Assembly: GCA_030609245.1 (NCBI GenBank)
Contig: JAUWCP010000155.1
Coordinates: 1 to 5,951 of the forward strand
Source: Hyphomicrobium sp.
Lineage (GTDB): Bacteria > Pseudomonadota > Alphaproteobacteria > Rhizobiales > Hyphomicrobiaceae
DNA: 5,951 bases
Reading direction: 5' to 3'
Every line of letters begins with the position of its first letter. The first letter of the stretch is position 1. Under the pieces are notes generated by a model. That model ran no database searches, was not told the origin of the DNA, and worked only from the letters and a program-made list of their open reading frames with translations. Of the stretch, positions 1 through 5,800 are shown piece after piece. A program made the translations under genes and the position numbers.

Positions 1-645
1 TTGGCGCCTGAGTGCGTCATGATGCGCTTCATGGACGTGCGCAGGCTCGCCATCATGGGTACGGAGTGTGTCGTCTCACGTTCTGGCTATACCGGCGAGG
101 ACGGTTTCGAGATCTCGACGCCAGCCGATGTCGCTCGCGAGATTGCAGAGGGCTTGCTTGAGGATGAAGCTGTCGCGCCGATCGGTCTTGGGGCCCGCGA
201 TTCGCTGCGGCTGGAGGCCGGGCTTTGCCTGTATGGATCCGACATTGACGAAACGACGACGCCGGTGGAGGCCGCGCTGACGTGGGCCATCCCGAAGGTT
301 CGCCGCCGCTATGGCTTGCGGGAAGGCGGATTTGCGGGAGCACCGATCATTCTAAAGCAGCTGGAGAGCGGCGTTGACCGCAGGCGTGTTGGCCTATGCC
401 CCGAGGGACGGGCACCGGTCCGCGCAGGCACACCGCTCTTCGCCGTTGAGGCTTCCGACGAAGTCATTGGCGGGGTTACTTCGGGCGGCTACGGACCGAG
501 CGTCGAGGCACCCGTGTCAATGGGTTATGTCACCGTGGCTCTTTCCTCATCTGAAACACAGATTTTCGCGGAGGTGCGCGGCAAGCGTTTGCCGGTTACA
601 GTCTCGACTCTTCCATTCATAGACACACACTATAAGCGCGGCTGA
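1..645 (+). CDS. gcvT: Aminomethyltransferase (glycine cleavage T-protein), C-terminal part, cut by the window start
   Basis: T-protein takes the aminomethyl group carried on the lipoyl arm of GcvH, releases ammonia and passes the one-carbon unit to tetrahydrofolate, giving 5,10-methylenetetrahydrofolate in the cytoplasm. The 214 visible residues hold typical family blocks: SRSGYTGEDGFEI (about residues 26-38), LGARDSLRLEAGLCLYG (63-79), TTPVEAALTWAI (86-97), and the C-terminal barrel domain with GRAPVR (136-141) and VTSGGYGPSVEAPVSMGYV (159-177). Family members are about 365-380 residues long, so some 155-165 N-terminal residues, including the catalytic aspartate region, lie before the window. 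The TTG at position 1 is simply an internal leucine codon at the edge, not a start. No frameshift or stop is seen. The gene ends 25 bases before gcvH and is the first visible gene of a gcvT-gcvH-gcvP operon. Any upstream glycine riboswitch or promoter is outside the window. Confidence 0.95.
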   Translation: MAPECVMMRFMDVRRLAIMGTECVVSRSGYTGEDGFEISTPADVAREIAEGLLEDEAVAPIGLGARDSLRLEAGLCLYGSDIDETTTPVEAALTWAIPKVRRRYGLREGGFAGAPIILKQLESGVDRRRVGLCPEGRAPVRAGTPLFAVEASDEVIGGVTSGGYGPSVEAPVSMGYVTVALSSSETQIFAEVRGKRLPVTVSTLPFIDTHYKRG

Positions 646-659
646 TACCGCCAATCACC

Positions 660-664
660 GGGAG
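660..664 (+). promoter_or_regulatory. Ribosome binding site GGGAG for the TTG-started gcvH
   Basis: GGGAG lies six bases before the TTG at 671, inside the 25-base gap after gcvT. No ATG or GTG in frame lies near it, and the protein family begins with M-L-K-F/Y-T. This site is therefore what fixes the TTG as the start. Confidence 0.7.
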
Positions 665-670
665 CGCATT

Positions 671-1033
671 TTGCTGAAATTCACAGAAGACCATGAGTGG
701 CTGAGGCTTGAAGGGGACATCGCAACTGTCGGCATCACCGACCACGCGGCCGAGCAATTGGGCGATCTCGTCTTCGTCGAGCTGCCAGAAGTTGGCGCTA
801 ACCTCAATATGGGCGACGGCGCAGCTGTGGTCGAGTCTGTGAAAGCGGCGTCCGATATCTACGCGCCCCTCGCGGGGGAGATCATCGAAATCAATCAAGC
901 CATTGTCGACGATCCTTCGATCGTCAATCGCGATCCGCTCGGCGGCGGATGGTTCTATAAACTAAAGCTCACTGACACGAAGGCCATAGAAGGCCTCATG
1001 GACGAAGCCGCCTACAAGGCGCTCGTCGGCTGA
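671..1033 (+). CDS. gcvH: Glycine cleavage system H-protein, lipoyl carrier
   Basis: GcvH is the small shuttle of the glycine cleavage complex. Its lipoyl arm accepts the aminomethyl group from the P-protein, presents it to the T-protein, and is then reoxidised by the L-protein. The 120-residue product has the normal family length. The lipoyl attachment motif ESVKAASD places the modified lysine at residue 58. Other conserved blocks are FTEDHEWL (4-11), VGITDHAAEQLGDLVFVELPEVG (20-42, in two parts around the AAEQLGD turn), INQAIVDDP (74-82) and GGGWFYKLKL (91-100). Translation starts at TTG, supported by the GGGAG site just upstream and by the family's N-terminus. The gene sits 25 bases after gcvT and 12 bases before gcvP, so the three are very likely cotranscribed. 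The lipoyl group would have to be supplied by LipA/LipB-type enzymes not seen here. Confidence 0.97.
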   Translation: MLKFTEDHEWLRLEGDIATVGITDHAAEQLGDLVFVELPEVGANLNMGDGAAVVESVKAASDIYAPLAGEIIEINQAIVDDPSIVNRDPLGGGWFYKLKLTDTKAIEGLMDEAAYKALVG

Positions 1034-1040
1034 AGGAAGA
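1033..1040 (+). promoter_or_regulatory. Ribosome binding site AAGGAAGA of gcvP, touching the gcvH stop codon
   Basis: The purine-rich stretch AAGGAAGA begins on the last base of the gcvH stop codon and ends five bases before the gcvP ATG at 1046. This arrangement suits translational coupling between gcvH and gcvP; the coupling itself is inferred. Confidence 0.65.
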
Positions 1041-1045
1041 TCGAC

Positions 1046-3892
1046 ATGGCCGACGACAGATACGAACCCTATGACTTCGCCAACCGCCGGCATATCGGGC
1101 CGTCGCCTGAAGAGATGGCGGAGATGCTTCGGGTCGTTGGTGTGAAGAGCCTCGAAGATCTCGTCGAACAGACGCTGCCAAAAGGGATCAGGCAGACGGA
1201 ACCACTGGACTTTGGCCGCCCACTGTCGGAACGGGGTGCGCTCGACAAGCTGCGCGATACCGCCAACAAGAACCGCGTCCTGACCTCGCTCATTGGCCAG
1301 GGCTACCACGGCACAATTACGCCGCCAGCAATACAGCGCAACATTCTTGAAAACCCCGCCTGGTACACGGCCTACACGCCCTATCAGCCAGAGATAAGCC
1401 AGGGCCGCCTCGAAGCGCTGCTTAATTTCCAGACGCTTGTTTGCGAATTGACCGGTCTCGACATCGCCAACGCATCTTTGCTGGATGAAGCAACCGCGGC
1501 GGCCGAAGCCATGACAATGGCGCATCGGGTCACCAAGACAAAGGCGGTCACGTTTTTCGTCGATCAAGAGTGCCTACCGCAGACAATTGCCGTCATGAGA
1601 ACCCGCGCAGAGCCTCTGGGCTGGACGATCATCGTCGGCGACCCAAGCACGGATCTTAAGCCGGAGAACGTGTTCGGAGCACTCTTGCAGTATCCGGGGG
1701 TCTCGGGCGAATTCCACGACTTCTCCTCCGTCATCGCAAATCTTCACACGGCGAGGGCTCTGGCCGTTGTCGCGGCCGATCCCTTGGCGTTGACGCTAGT
1801 GAAGCCGCCGGGCGAGATGGGTGCCGACATCGCGGTCGGCTCGATGCAGCGGTTCGGCATGCCGATGGGTTATGGCGGACCGCACGCCGCCTACATCGCG
1901 ACCAACGATGCCTATAAGCGTGCGCTTCCGGGGCGGCTCGTGGGCGTTTCAATCGACGCTCGGGGCAACCGCGCCTATCGGCTCGCGCTGCAGACCCGCG
2001 AGCAGCACATCCGTCGAGAGGGCGCCACCTCGAACATCTGCACTGCACAGGTCCTGCCCGCGGTCATCGCCTCCATGTATGCGGTGTTCCATGGACCCAA
2101 GGGGTTGAAGGCCATCGCCGAGCGCGTACACCGCAAGGCAGCGCGGCTCGCCGACGGGCTCGCATCGCTTGGCTTCAAGATTCACCCTGATGCTTACTTC
2201 GACACCATCACCGTCGAGGTCGGTCCGTATCAGGGGCTGATCATGAAAAACGCGGTCGACAACGGCATCAATCTGCGCAAGGTCGGTGGTGACCGCATAG
2301 GAATAACGGTCGACGAGCGTACGCGGCCGGCAACGCTCGAAGCTGTCTGGCGCGCATTCGGCGGTTACGATCTGCGCTACAAGGACGACTATCCGGTCTA
2401 CCGCCTGCCCAAGCCGCTCCTGCGTCAATCGACGTATCTGACCCACCCGGTGTTCCATATGAACCGGGCCGAAAGCGAGATGACGCGCTACATGCGCCGG
2501 CTGGCAGATCGCGACCTTGCGCTTGATCGGGCGATGATCCCTCTCGGCTCGTGCACGATGAAGCTCAATGCCACGGCGGAAATGCTTCCCATCACCTGGC
2601 CGGAGTTCTCAGAACTTCACCCCTTCGTGCCGGCTGATCAGGCACAGGGCTATGCTGAGATAATTGACGACCTCTCAAAGCAGCTTTGCCAGATAACGGG
2701 CTATGCCGCGATCTCGATGCAGCCCAATTCGGGCGCTCAGGGTGAGTATGCGGGGCTGCTTGCCATTCGCGCTTACCACACGAAACGGGGACAAGCGCAG
2801 AGGGACGTTTGCCTGATCCCCTCCTCGGCGCACGGAACCAATCCCGCATCGGCAACGATGTGCGGCTTGAAGGTTGAGGTGGTCGGGACGGACGCGGAGG
2901 GGAACATCGACGTGGACGATTTTCGAGCCAAGGCGGAGGCGAACTCGAAAAGGCTCGCAGCGTGCATGATCACTTACCCGTCGACCCATGGCGTGTTCGA
3001 GGAGACAGTCAAGGAGATTTGCGACATTACGCACGCGAACGGTGGCCAGGTCTATCTCGACGGCGCCAATCTCAATGCGCTGGTGGGACTTGCGAGACCG
3101 GGCGATATGGGCGCCGATGTCAGCCATATCAACTTGCACAAGACATTCTGCATCCCTCACGGCGGCGGCGGACCGGGCATGGGGCCGATCGGCGTCAAGT
3201 CGCACCTCGTCCCATTCTTGCCGGGCAATCCCGAGACGGGTGGGGAGCGGGCGGTCTCAGCAGCGCCATTCGGGTCGGCGTTAATCCTTGCGATCTCGTG
3301 GAGTTATTGTCTGATGATGGGCGGCGACGGGCTGACGCAGGCGACGCGCGTGGCAATCCTCAATGCCAACTACATCGCGGAGCGGCTGAAAGGCGCCTAC
3401 GAGGTGCTTTTCACGGGCAGGAACGGTCGCGTCGCGCACGAATGCATTATCGACACGCGTCCACTCAATGAGCGCGCCGGCGTCACGGTCGACGATTTCG
3501 CAAAGCGGCTCATCGACTGTGGCTTTCACCCTCCGACAATGAGCTGGCCGGTCATGGGAACGTTCATGATTGAGCCCACGGAGTCTGAAACCAAAGCGGA
3601 ACTCGACCGCTTCTGCGACGCCATGCTCGCGATCCGCGACGAGGCGCGCGCCATTGAGGAGGGTCGCATAGACGCGAAGAACAACCCCTTGAAGAACGCG
3701 CCGCATACGGTTGAGGACCTCGTCGGCGAGTGGAGCCGCCCCTATTCTCGCAACGCGGCGTGTTTCCCAGCGGGTGCTTTCCGGGTCGATAAGTATTGGC
3801 CGCCGGTCAATCGTGTCGACAACGTCTACGGGGACCGCAATTTGGCATGTACTTGTCCGCCGCTGGACACGTATGTCAAAGCAGCCGAGTGA
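1046..3892 (+). CDS. gcvP: Glycine dehydrogenase (decarboxylating), glycine cleavage P-protein, single chain
   Basis: P-protein decarboxylates glycine with pyridoxal phosphate and moves the remaining aminomethyl group onto the lipoyl arm of GcvH. The 948 residues match the single-chain form (E. coli GcvP is about 957), with both fold-type I halves fused. The N-terminal half begins RRHIGPSPEEM and includes YHGTITPPAIQRNILENP and TAYTPYQPEISQGRLEALL. The C-terminal half has LGSCTMKLNA (500-509), SSAHGTNPASA (from 593), and the PLP site NLHKTFCIPHGGGGPGMG, with the Schiff-base lysine at residue 699 (E. coli Lys706). The ending NNPLKNAPHT...YGDRNLACTCPP is standard. The frame is intact throughout. 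In the segment normally reading REKATSNICTAQVLLA, this protein has Gly at 326 in place of Lys and Pro at 338 in place of Leu. These are unusual, but all recognisable catalytic residues remain, so I call it functional. Confidence 0.98.
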   Translation: MADDRYEPYDFANRRHIGPSPEEMAEMLRVVGVKSLEDLVEQTLPKGIRQTEPLDFGRPLSERGALDKLRDTANKNRVLTSLIGQGYHGTITPPAIQRNILENPAWYTAYTPYQPEISQGRLEALLNFQTLVCELTGLDIANASLLDEATAAAEAMTMAHRVTKTKAVTFFVDQECLPQTIAVMRTRAEPLGWTIIVGDPSTDLKPENVFGALLQYPGVSGEFHDFSSVIANLHTARALAVVAADPLALTLVKPPGEMGADIAVGSMQRFGMPMGYGGPHAAYIATNDAYKRALPGRLVGVSIDARGNRAYRLALQTREQHIRREGATSNICTAQVLPAVIASMYAVFHGPKGLKAIAERVHRKAARLADGLASLGFKIHPDAYFDTITVEVGPYQGLIMKNAVDNGINLRKVGGDRIGITVDERTRPATLEAVWRAFGGYDLRYKDDYPVYRLPKPLLRQSTYLTHPVFHMNRAESEMTRYMRRLADRDLALDRAMIPLGSCTMKLNATAEMLPITWPEFSELHPFVPADQAQGYAEIIDDLSKQLCQITGYAAISMQPNSGAQGEYAGLLAIRAYHTKRGQAQRDVCLIPSSAHGTNPASATMCGLKVEVVGTDAEGNIDVDDFRAKAEANSKRLAACMITYPSTHGVFEETVKEICDITHANGGQVYLDGANLNALVGLARPGDMGADVSHINLHKTFCIPHGGGGPGMGPIGVKSHLVPFLPGNPETGGERAVSAAPFGSALILAISWSYCLMMGGDGLTQATRVAILNANYIAERLKGAYEVLFTGRNGRVAHECIIDTRPLNERAGVTVDDFAKRLIDCGFHPPTMSWPVMGTFMIEPTESETKAELDRFCDAMLAIRDEARAIEEGRIDAKNNPLKNAPHTVEDLVGEWSRPYSRNAACFPAGAFRVDKYWPPVNRVDNVYGDRNLACTCPPLDTYVKAAE

Positions 3893-3947
3893 GCTCATCT
3901 CTTGGACGTATTTTGAGCCTTCCCAATTCGCCCAGACAAAATGCACG

Positions 3948-3980
3948 ATGTCCGCTTTTGGCACTTAGCGGACATTTTTT
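3948..3980 (+). terminator. Possible rho-independent terminator of the gcv operon, built from a repeat palindrome
   Basis: A perfect 9-bp stem, ATGTCCGCT (3948-3956) against AGCGGACAT (3967-3975), encloses a 10-base loop and runs straight into six T residues (3975-3980). It begins 55 bases after the gcvP stop. Hairpin plus T-run is the shape of an intrinsic terminator, and convergent genes lie downstream. The stem is also one copy of a palindrome found three more times in the window, and the other copies lack a comparable T-run. The terminator role is therefore an inference from position. Confidence 0.5.
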
Positions 3981-4021
3981 GCACCCGGTCGTATGTCTGC
4001 TTTCGGTGGTAAAGCGGACAT
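3948..4021. repeat. Palindrome pair A (two ATGTCCGCT/AGCGGACAT hairpins)
   Basis: Two palindromes stand 17 bases apart. The first (3948-3975) has a perfect 9-bp stem and a 10-base loop. The second (3993-4021) has arms ATGTCTGCTTT and AAAGCGGACAT, an 11-bp stem with one G-U pair and a 7-base loop. The word TGCAC occurs just before the first and again between the two. Read as codons, the second gives MSAFGGKADM, a type of peptide I recall from many spurious Bradyrhizobium annotations. The pair has the same layout as the one at 5501-5574. I take it as a dispersed intergenic repeat of the REP kind; its mechanism of spread is not visible here. Confidence 0.8.
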
Positions 4022-4285
4022 GCCTGACGAGCGGCTGGACGGGTGTGTGTGGCGGTTGGCGGTGGCGGTAGAGGCCCTTTGGGTCGCGCTACTCCGCACC
4101 AAGCCGCGCCGACGCTGCGTTGCCACGCCGTGCCTTGCCGTAATCAGTCATCTAGTGCAGCAGCAGAGGGTTTTCTAGGTCGGCCGCCGTAGTCGAGGGG
4201 GCTTTCCCGAGAACAAGTCTGTTGTGGTGCAACGTGGCGGACGGTCTCTAAACGTCGGCGGATCGCTTCTCGCCTTTAGGAATGA
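4022..4285. other. Intergenic stretch without a recognisable gene
   Basis: Nothing here reads as a convincing gene on either strand. The open frames that cross it (for example 3993-4178 and 4224-4415 on the plus strand) begin in the palindrome or run antisense to the next gene, lack a clear ribosome binding site, and do not resemble any family I know. A short run with three copies of GGCGGT (4051-4069) is the only local repeat noticed. I see no clear terminator for the minus-strand gene ending at 4286. Confidence 0.55.
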
Positions 4286-4549
4286 TCAGTCTCCAAGGCT
4301 CGTGACATCGAGGCTGCCTTGCCGAAACTGTTCAATCTCGATGTTATCAATGTGTGGATGTTCGCCAACGTATGCGACCGCTGCTGCTACTAGGCTATCG
4401 ACGTTATCTTTTTGATAGTTTGGGTCTTCGGTATTGAGGCTGAGGTCGGTCTCGATCATCAGGATTGTAGTGGTCGCTCCGTCGCGGTCGACGCAGAGTG
4501 TGATCCATGAAGATATGGCGTTGTCGTGCCTTATGATGTCCTGATCCAT
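4286..4549 (-). CDS. Small hypothetical protein, 87 aa
   Basis: I do not recognise the function. The frame can be opened at a TTG at 4561, but the ATG at 4549 is the better start: a strong GGAGG lies five bases before it, and the TTG would overlap that site. The 87-residue product is acidic and soluble-looking, with no signal peptide or membrane segment. It has a hydrophobic strand-like opening (SSWITLCVDRD), then TTTILMIETDLSL, NTEDPNYQKDNVDSLV, a helix-like VAAAVAYVGEHPHI and a short acidic tail. The overall look recalls small rhizobial hypothetical proteins carrying a TDLSL...DP.Y..DNV.SLV pattern, but that is memory and not a verified match. It lies 76 bases downstream of the DUF2062 gene on the same strand, so cotranscription is possible, and it converges on gcvP. 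The good start signal and sensible composition make it a probable real gene. Confidence 0.7.
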   Translation of the reverse strand: MDQDIIRHDNAISSWITLCVDRDGATTTILMIETDLSLNTEDPNYQKDNVDSLVAAAVAYVGEHPHIDNIEIEQFRQGSLDVTSLGD

Positions 4550-4554
4550 CCGGC

Positions 4555-4559
4555 CCTCC
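4555..4559 (-). promoter_or_regulatory. Ribosome binding site GGAGG that sets the start of the 87-aa gene at 4549
   Basis: On the minus strand GGAGG is followed by five bases and then ATG at 4549. Its position overlaps the alternative TTG start at 4561, which argues for the shorter protein. Confidence 0.7.
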
Positions 4560-4625
4560 AATGCCTACGCTAAGCATAGCATAGGATGTGTGGGGGCAGC
4601 CGTGTACGAGTCAAGGCATCAGATT

Positions 4626-5213
4626 TTAAGCACCAAGCGCCCTGTAGACGCTGGCGCGTCTGAGGTGCGTTGCCAAGTCATACGGACTCGTAGGCCGCCA
4701 ACCGCGGATTAGTTTCCTCGAAATATAGTAGACGATGGCGGCCGCCAGCAGACCCAACGGCAAACTGCCCACCAACATGGGCAACAGCAGCGGCCACAGT
4801 AGGGCACCCGTGGCATTGAGCAATTCTGGCGAACGCTCCAGCAGCGCCGCCCACAAAAGCGTGACGTTTTGCTCAAAGTCGCCCGCGCCAACAACGCCAT
4901 CCGGCCCGATGATCTGTAGGCCTATGGCATAGGTCGACGTCCAGATAATGGGCAAGCTCACCGGATTACCGAAGAAGGTGCCGAGCACGGCGGCCGGAAC
5001 GCTGACGCGCAAGAAGCCGGCGAGTAGTGCGGCGATCAGCATGTGGGCGCCAAGGAGAGGCGTTATCGCGACGAAAACGCCCACCGCGCACCCCAGTGCC
5101 ACCTCATGCGGGCTCGCCCGAAGGTGCATCAGCCGGTGCGTCGGGAAACACTTGCGTATCGACCACTCATGCCACGGGCCGCGCAAGCTGCGTCCGCTGG
5201 CGACGGTGGGCAT
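4626..5213 (-). CDS. DUF2062 domain membrane protein
   Basis: This 195-residue protein carries the DUF2062 signature: SPHEVALGCAVGVFVAITPL (residues 34-53), then LLGAHMLIAALLAGFLRVSV, then the conserved GNPVSLP block (82-88). Family members are small inner-membrane proteins of unknown biochemical role. Hydrophobic segments are visible at about 38-68, 73-102 (interrupted by GNP) and 135-164, followed by the basic stretch SRKLIRGWRP. The basic N-terminus (about 1-33) and the C-terminal tail ending HLRRASVYRALGA are probably cytoplasmic. The start at 5213 is well supported: AGGAG (5221-5225, minus strand) stands seven bases upstream. The gene precedes the 87-aa gene on the same strand, and a 7-bp inverted repeat lies in its leader. 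The last 20-odd codons have a decayed second copy at 5419-5490, so this gene appears to have had a tandem paralog. The family call is firm; the function is unknown. Confidence 0.9.
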   Translation of the reverse strand: MPTVASGRSLRGPWHEWSIRKCFPTHRLMHLRASPHEVALGCAVGVFVAITPLLGAHMLIAALLAGFLRVSVPAAVLGTFFGNPVSLPIIWTSTYAIGLQIIGPDGVVGAGDFEQNVTLLWAALLERSPELLNATGALLWPLLLPMLVGSLPLGLLAAAIVYYISRKLIRGWRPTSPYDLATHLRRASVYRALGA

Positions 5214-5220
5214 GACGTGT

Positions 5221-5225
5221 CTCCT
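5221..5225 (-). promoter_or_regulatory. Ribosome binding site AGGAG of the DUF2062 gene
   Basis: AGGAG on the minus strand, seven bases before the ATG at 5213, is the best start signal in this frame and supports the full 195-residue protein. Confidence 0.75.
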
Positions 5226-5276
5226 AGTTGGTGTTCATTTTCTGATGCTGATCATGCGGGGAGGGGCGCGAACGCG

Positions 5277-5294
5277 CTGTTCCAGCAGGAACAG
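5277..5294. repeat. Perfect inverted repeat CTGTTCC-AGCA-GGAACAG in the DUF2062 leader
   Basis: Two 7-bp arms flank four bases, centred about 72 bases upstream of the DUF2062 start. A shorter palindrome, GCGCG-AA-CGCGC (5266-5277), overlaps its edge. The position and perfect symmetry would suit a repressor operator or an RNA hairpin in the leader. No matching -35/-10 pair was clear enough to decide, so the role is open. Confidence 0.45.
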
Positions 5295-5352
5295 GCACGG
5301 GCCCTGGTTGCTGCCTCAGGTTCTGGGTGAACCTGCCAAGCCACACACCAAC

Positions 5353-5379
5353 GGCCCGCCAAAGTTTCCCTAGCGGGCC
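5353..5379. repeat. GC-rich hairpin GGCCCGC / GCGGGCC
   Basis: A 7-bp all-GC stem (5353-5359 with 5373-5379) encloses a 13-base loop. No T-run follows on either strand, so it is only terminator-like. It sits between the DUF2062 leader and the decayed DUF2062 tail. Confidence 0.45.
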
Positions 5380-5384
5380 TGCTT

Positions 5385-5415
5385 ATTGACCGTGCCGTCT
5401 CCGGCACCCGTCAAT
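5385..5415. terminator. Long imperfect hairpin just after the decayed DUF2062 tail, possible leftover terminator
   Basis: Outer arms ATTGAC (5385-5390) and GTCAAT (5410-5415) and inner arms GTGCCG (5392-5397) and CGGCAC (5402-5407) pair around a TCTC loop, with only a small C/CC internal bulge: 12 base pairs in 31 bases. On the minus strand it starts three bases after the TAG that ends the DUF2062 remnant, the place a terminator would take. There is no strong T-run, so termination is inferred from stem and position. Confidence 0.4.
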
Positions 5416-5418
5416 TCT

Positions 5419-5490
5419 CTATTTGGCGAGCGCCCTGTAGATACTGGCGCGGTTCAAGTCCGTGGCCGCTCAGAATCGGACGCGTAGGCG
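5419..5490 (-). pseudogene. Decayed 3' end of a second DUF2062 gene
   Basis: Read on the minus strand and ending at TAG (5419-5421), this stretch encodes ATDLNRASIYRALAK, which lines up with the C-terminus of the intact DUF2062 protein, ATHLRRASVYRALGA. At the DNA level 31 of 42 bases match without gaps between 5428-5469 and 4635-4676. After a net one-base length difference, 11 of the next 12 also match (5477-5488 against 4683-4694). The length difference breaks the frame, and a TGA stands in frame at 5470-5472 just upstream of the match. Recognisable homology stops near 5490, about ten bases before palindrome pair B. No other part of a DUF2062 gene is visible to the right. It is best read as the tail of a lost paralog, possibly cut by the repeat or by a deletion. 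Confidence 0.65.
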
Positions 5491-5500
5491 TGCGTCGCCG

Positions 5501-5574
5501 ATGTCCGCTTTACCCCCAAGAGCGGACATTTTCCGAGGGGGTGCACATGTCCGCTTTGTGCCAATAGCGGACAT
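5501..5574. repeat. Palindrome pair B (two ATGTCCGCT/AGCGGACAT hairpins)
   Basis: Two perfect 9-bp palindromes, 5501-5529 (11-base loop) and 5547-5574 (10-base loop), are separated by 17 bases, the same spacing as pair A. TGCAC again precedes the second copy. In one frame they read MSALPPRADI and HVRFVPIADI, peptides of the kind often annotated in Bradyrhizobium as hypothetical proteins; this reading comes from the repeat and not from selection on a protein. Unlike pair A it lies between divergent genes, and no strong T-run follows either hairpin. Confidence 0.8.
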
Positions 5575-5800
5575 CGACAGATTGAGCCGACACGGCGAAG
5601 TTAAGAGCCTGTATCCATGGCTTCACGACGAACTACCTGAGGGCGAGACCTTTGCGATACTGCTCGAGAATCGATCTTGTCGCCCGTCCCTATCCCGGCT
5701 TACGCTGCTCGTCAGCCAGCCCAGACACCGCCGATCGAACGCCGGATCCTAACTTAGGAACTGGTATCGCTTCGTAAGGCAGGCCAGTTGCGCGTTTGGC

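Noticed and set aside
962..1567. 201-aa minus-strand open frame opposite gcvH/gcvP
   Set aside because: It is a complement-strand shadow of two certain genes; the composition mirrors their codons and no domain is seen.
3281..3964. 227-aa minus-strand open frame opposite the end of gcvP
   Set aside because: It is a shadow of gcvP. The long length is expected opposite GC-rich codons, and nothing in it resembles a known protein.
3948..4021. CRISPR array
   Set aside because: There are only two repeat units per site, each a palindrome with variable loop; no array of regular repeats and spacers and no cas gene is present.
3993..4178. Plus-strand open frame beginning MSAFGGKADM
   Set aside because: Its start is the second hairpin of palindrome pair A, it has no ribosome binding site, and the rest is arginine- and valine-rich sequence typical of chance frames in GC-rich DNA.
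4586..4614. Possible minus-strand promoter for the 87-aa gene (TTGACT at 4609-4614)
   Set aside because: The -35-like hexamer is good, but at 17 bases the -10 candidate is only ACACAT, and the better TATGCT is 25 bases away, so the pair is not convincing.
4948..5373. 141-aa plus-strand open frame opposite the DUF2062 gene
   Set aside because: It lies antisense to a protein with a clear domain and start signal, and its own sequence has no recognisable motif.
5462..5752. Plus-strand open frame containing MSALPPRADI and later SLYPWLHDELPEGETF
   Set aside because: It runs through the DUF2062 remnant and palindrome pair B, so its first half is not a protein. The second half (from about 5590) looks slightly more protein-like, but it has no start signal and matches no family I know.
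3893..5800. Insertion sequence or integron
   Set aside because: No transposase or integrase fragment, terminal inverted repeats with target duplication, or tRNA gene was found; the palindrome pairs alone do not establish a transposon.
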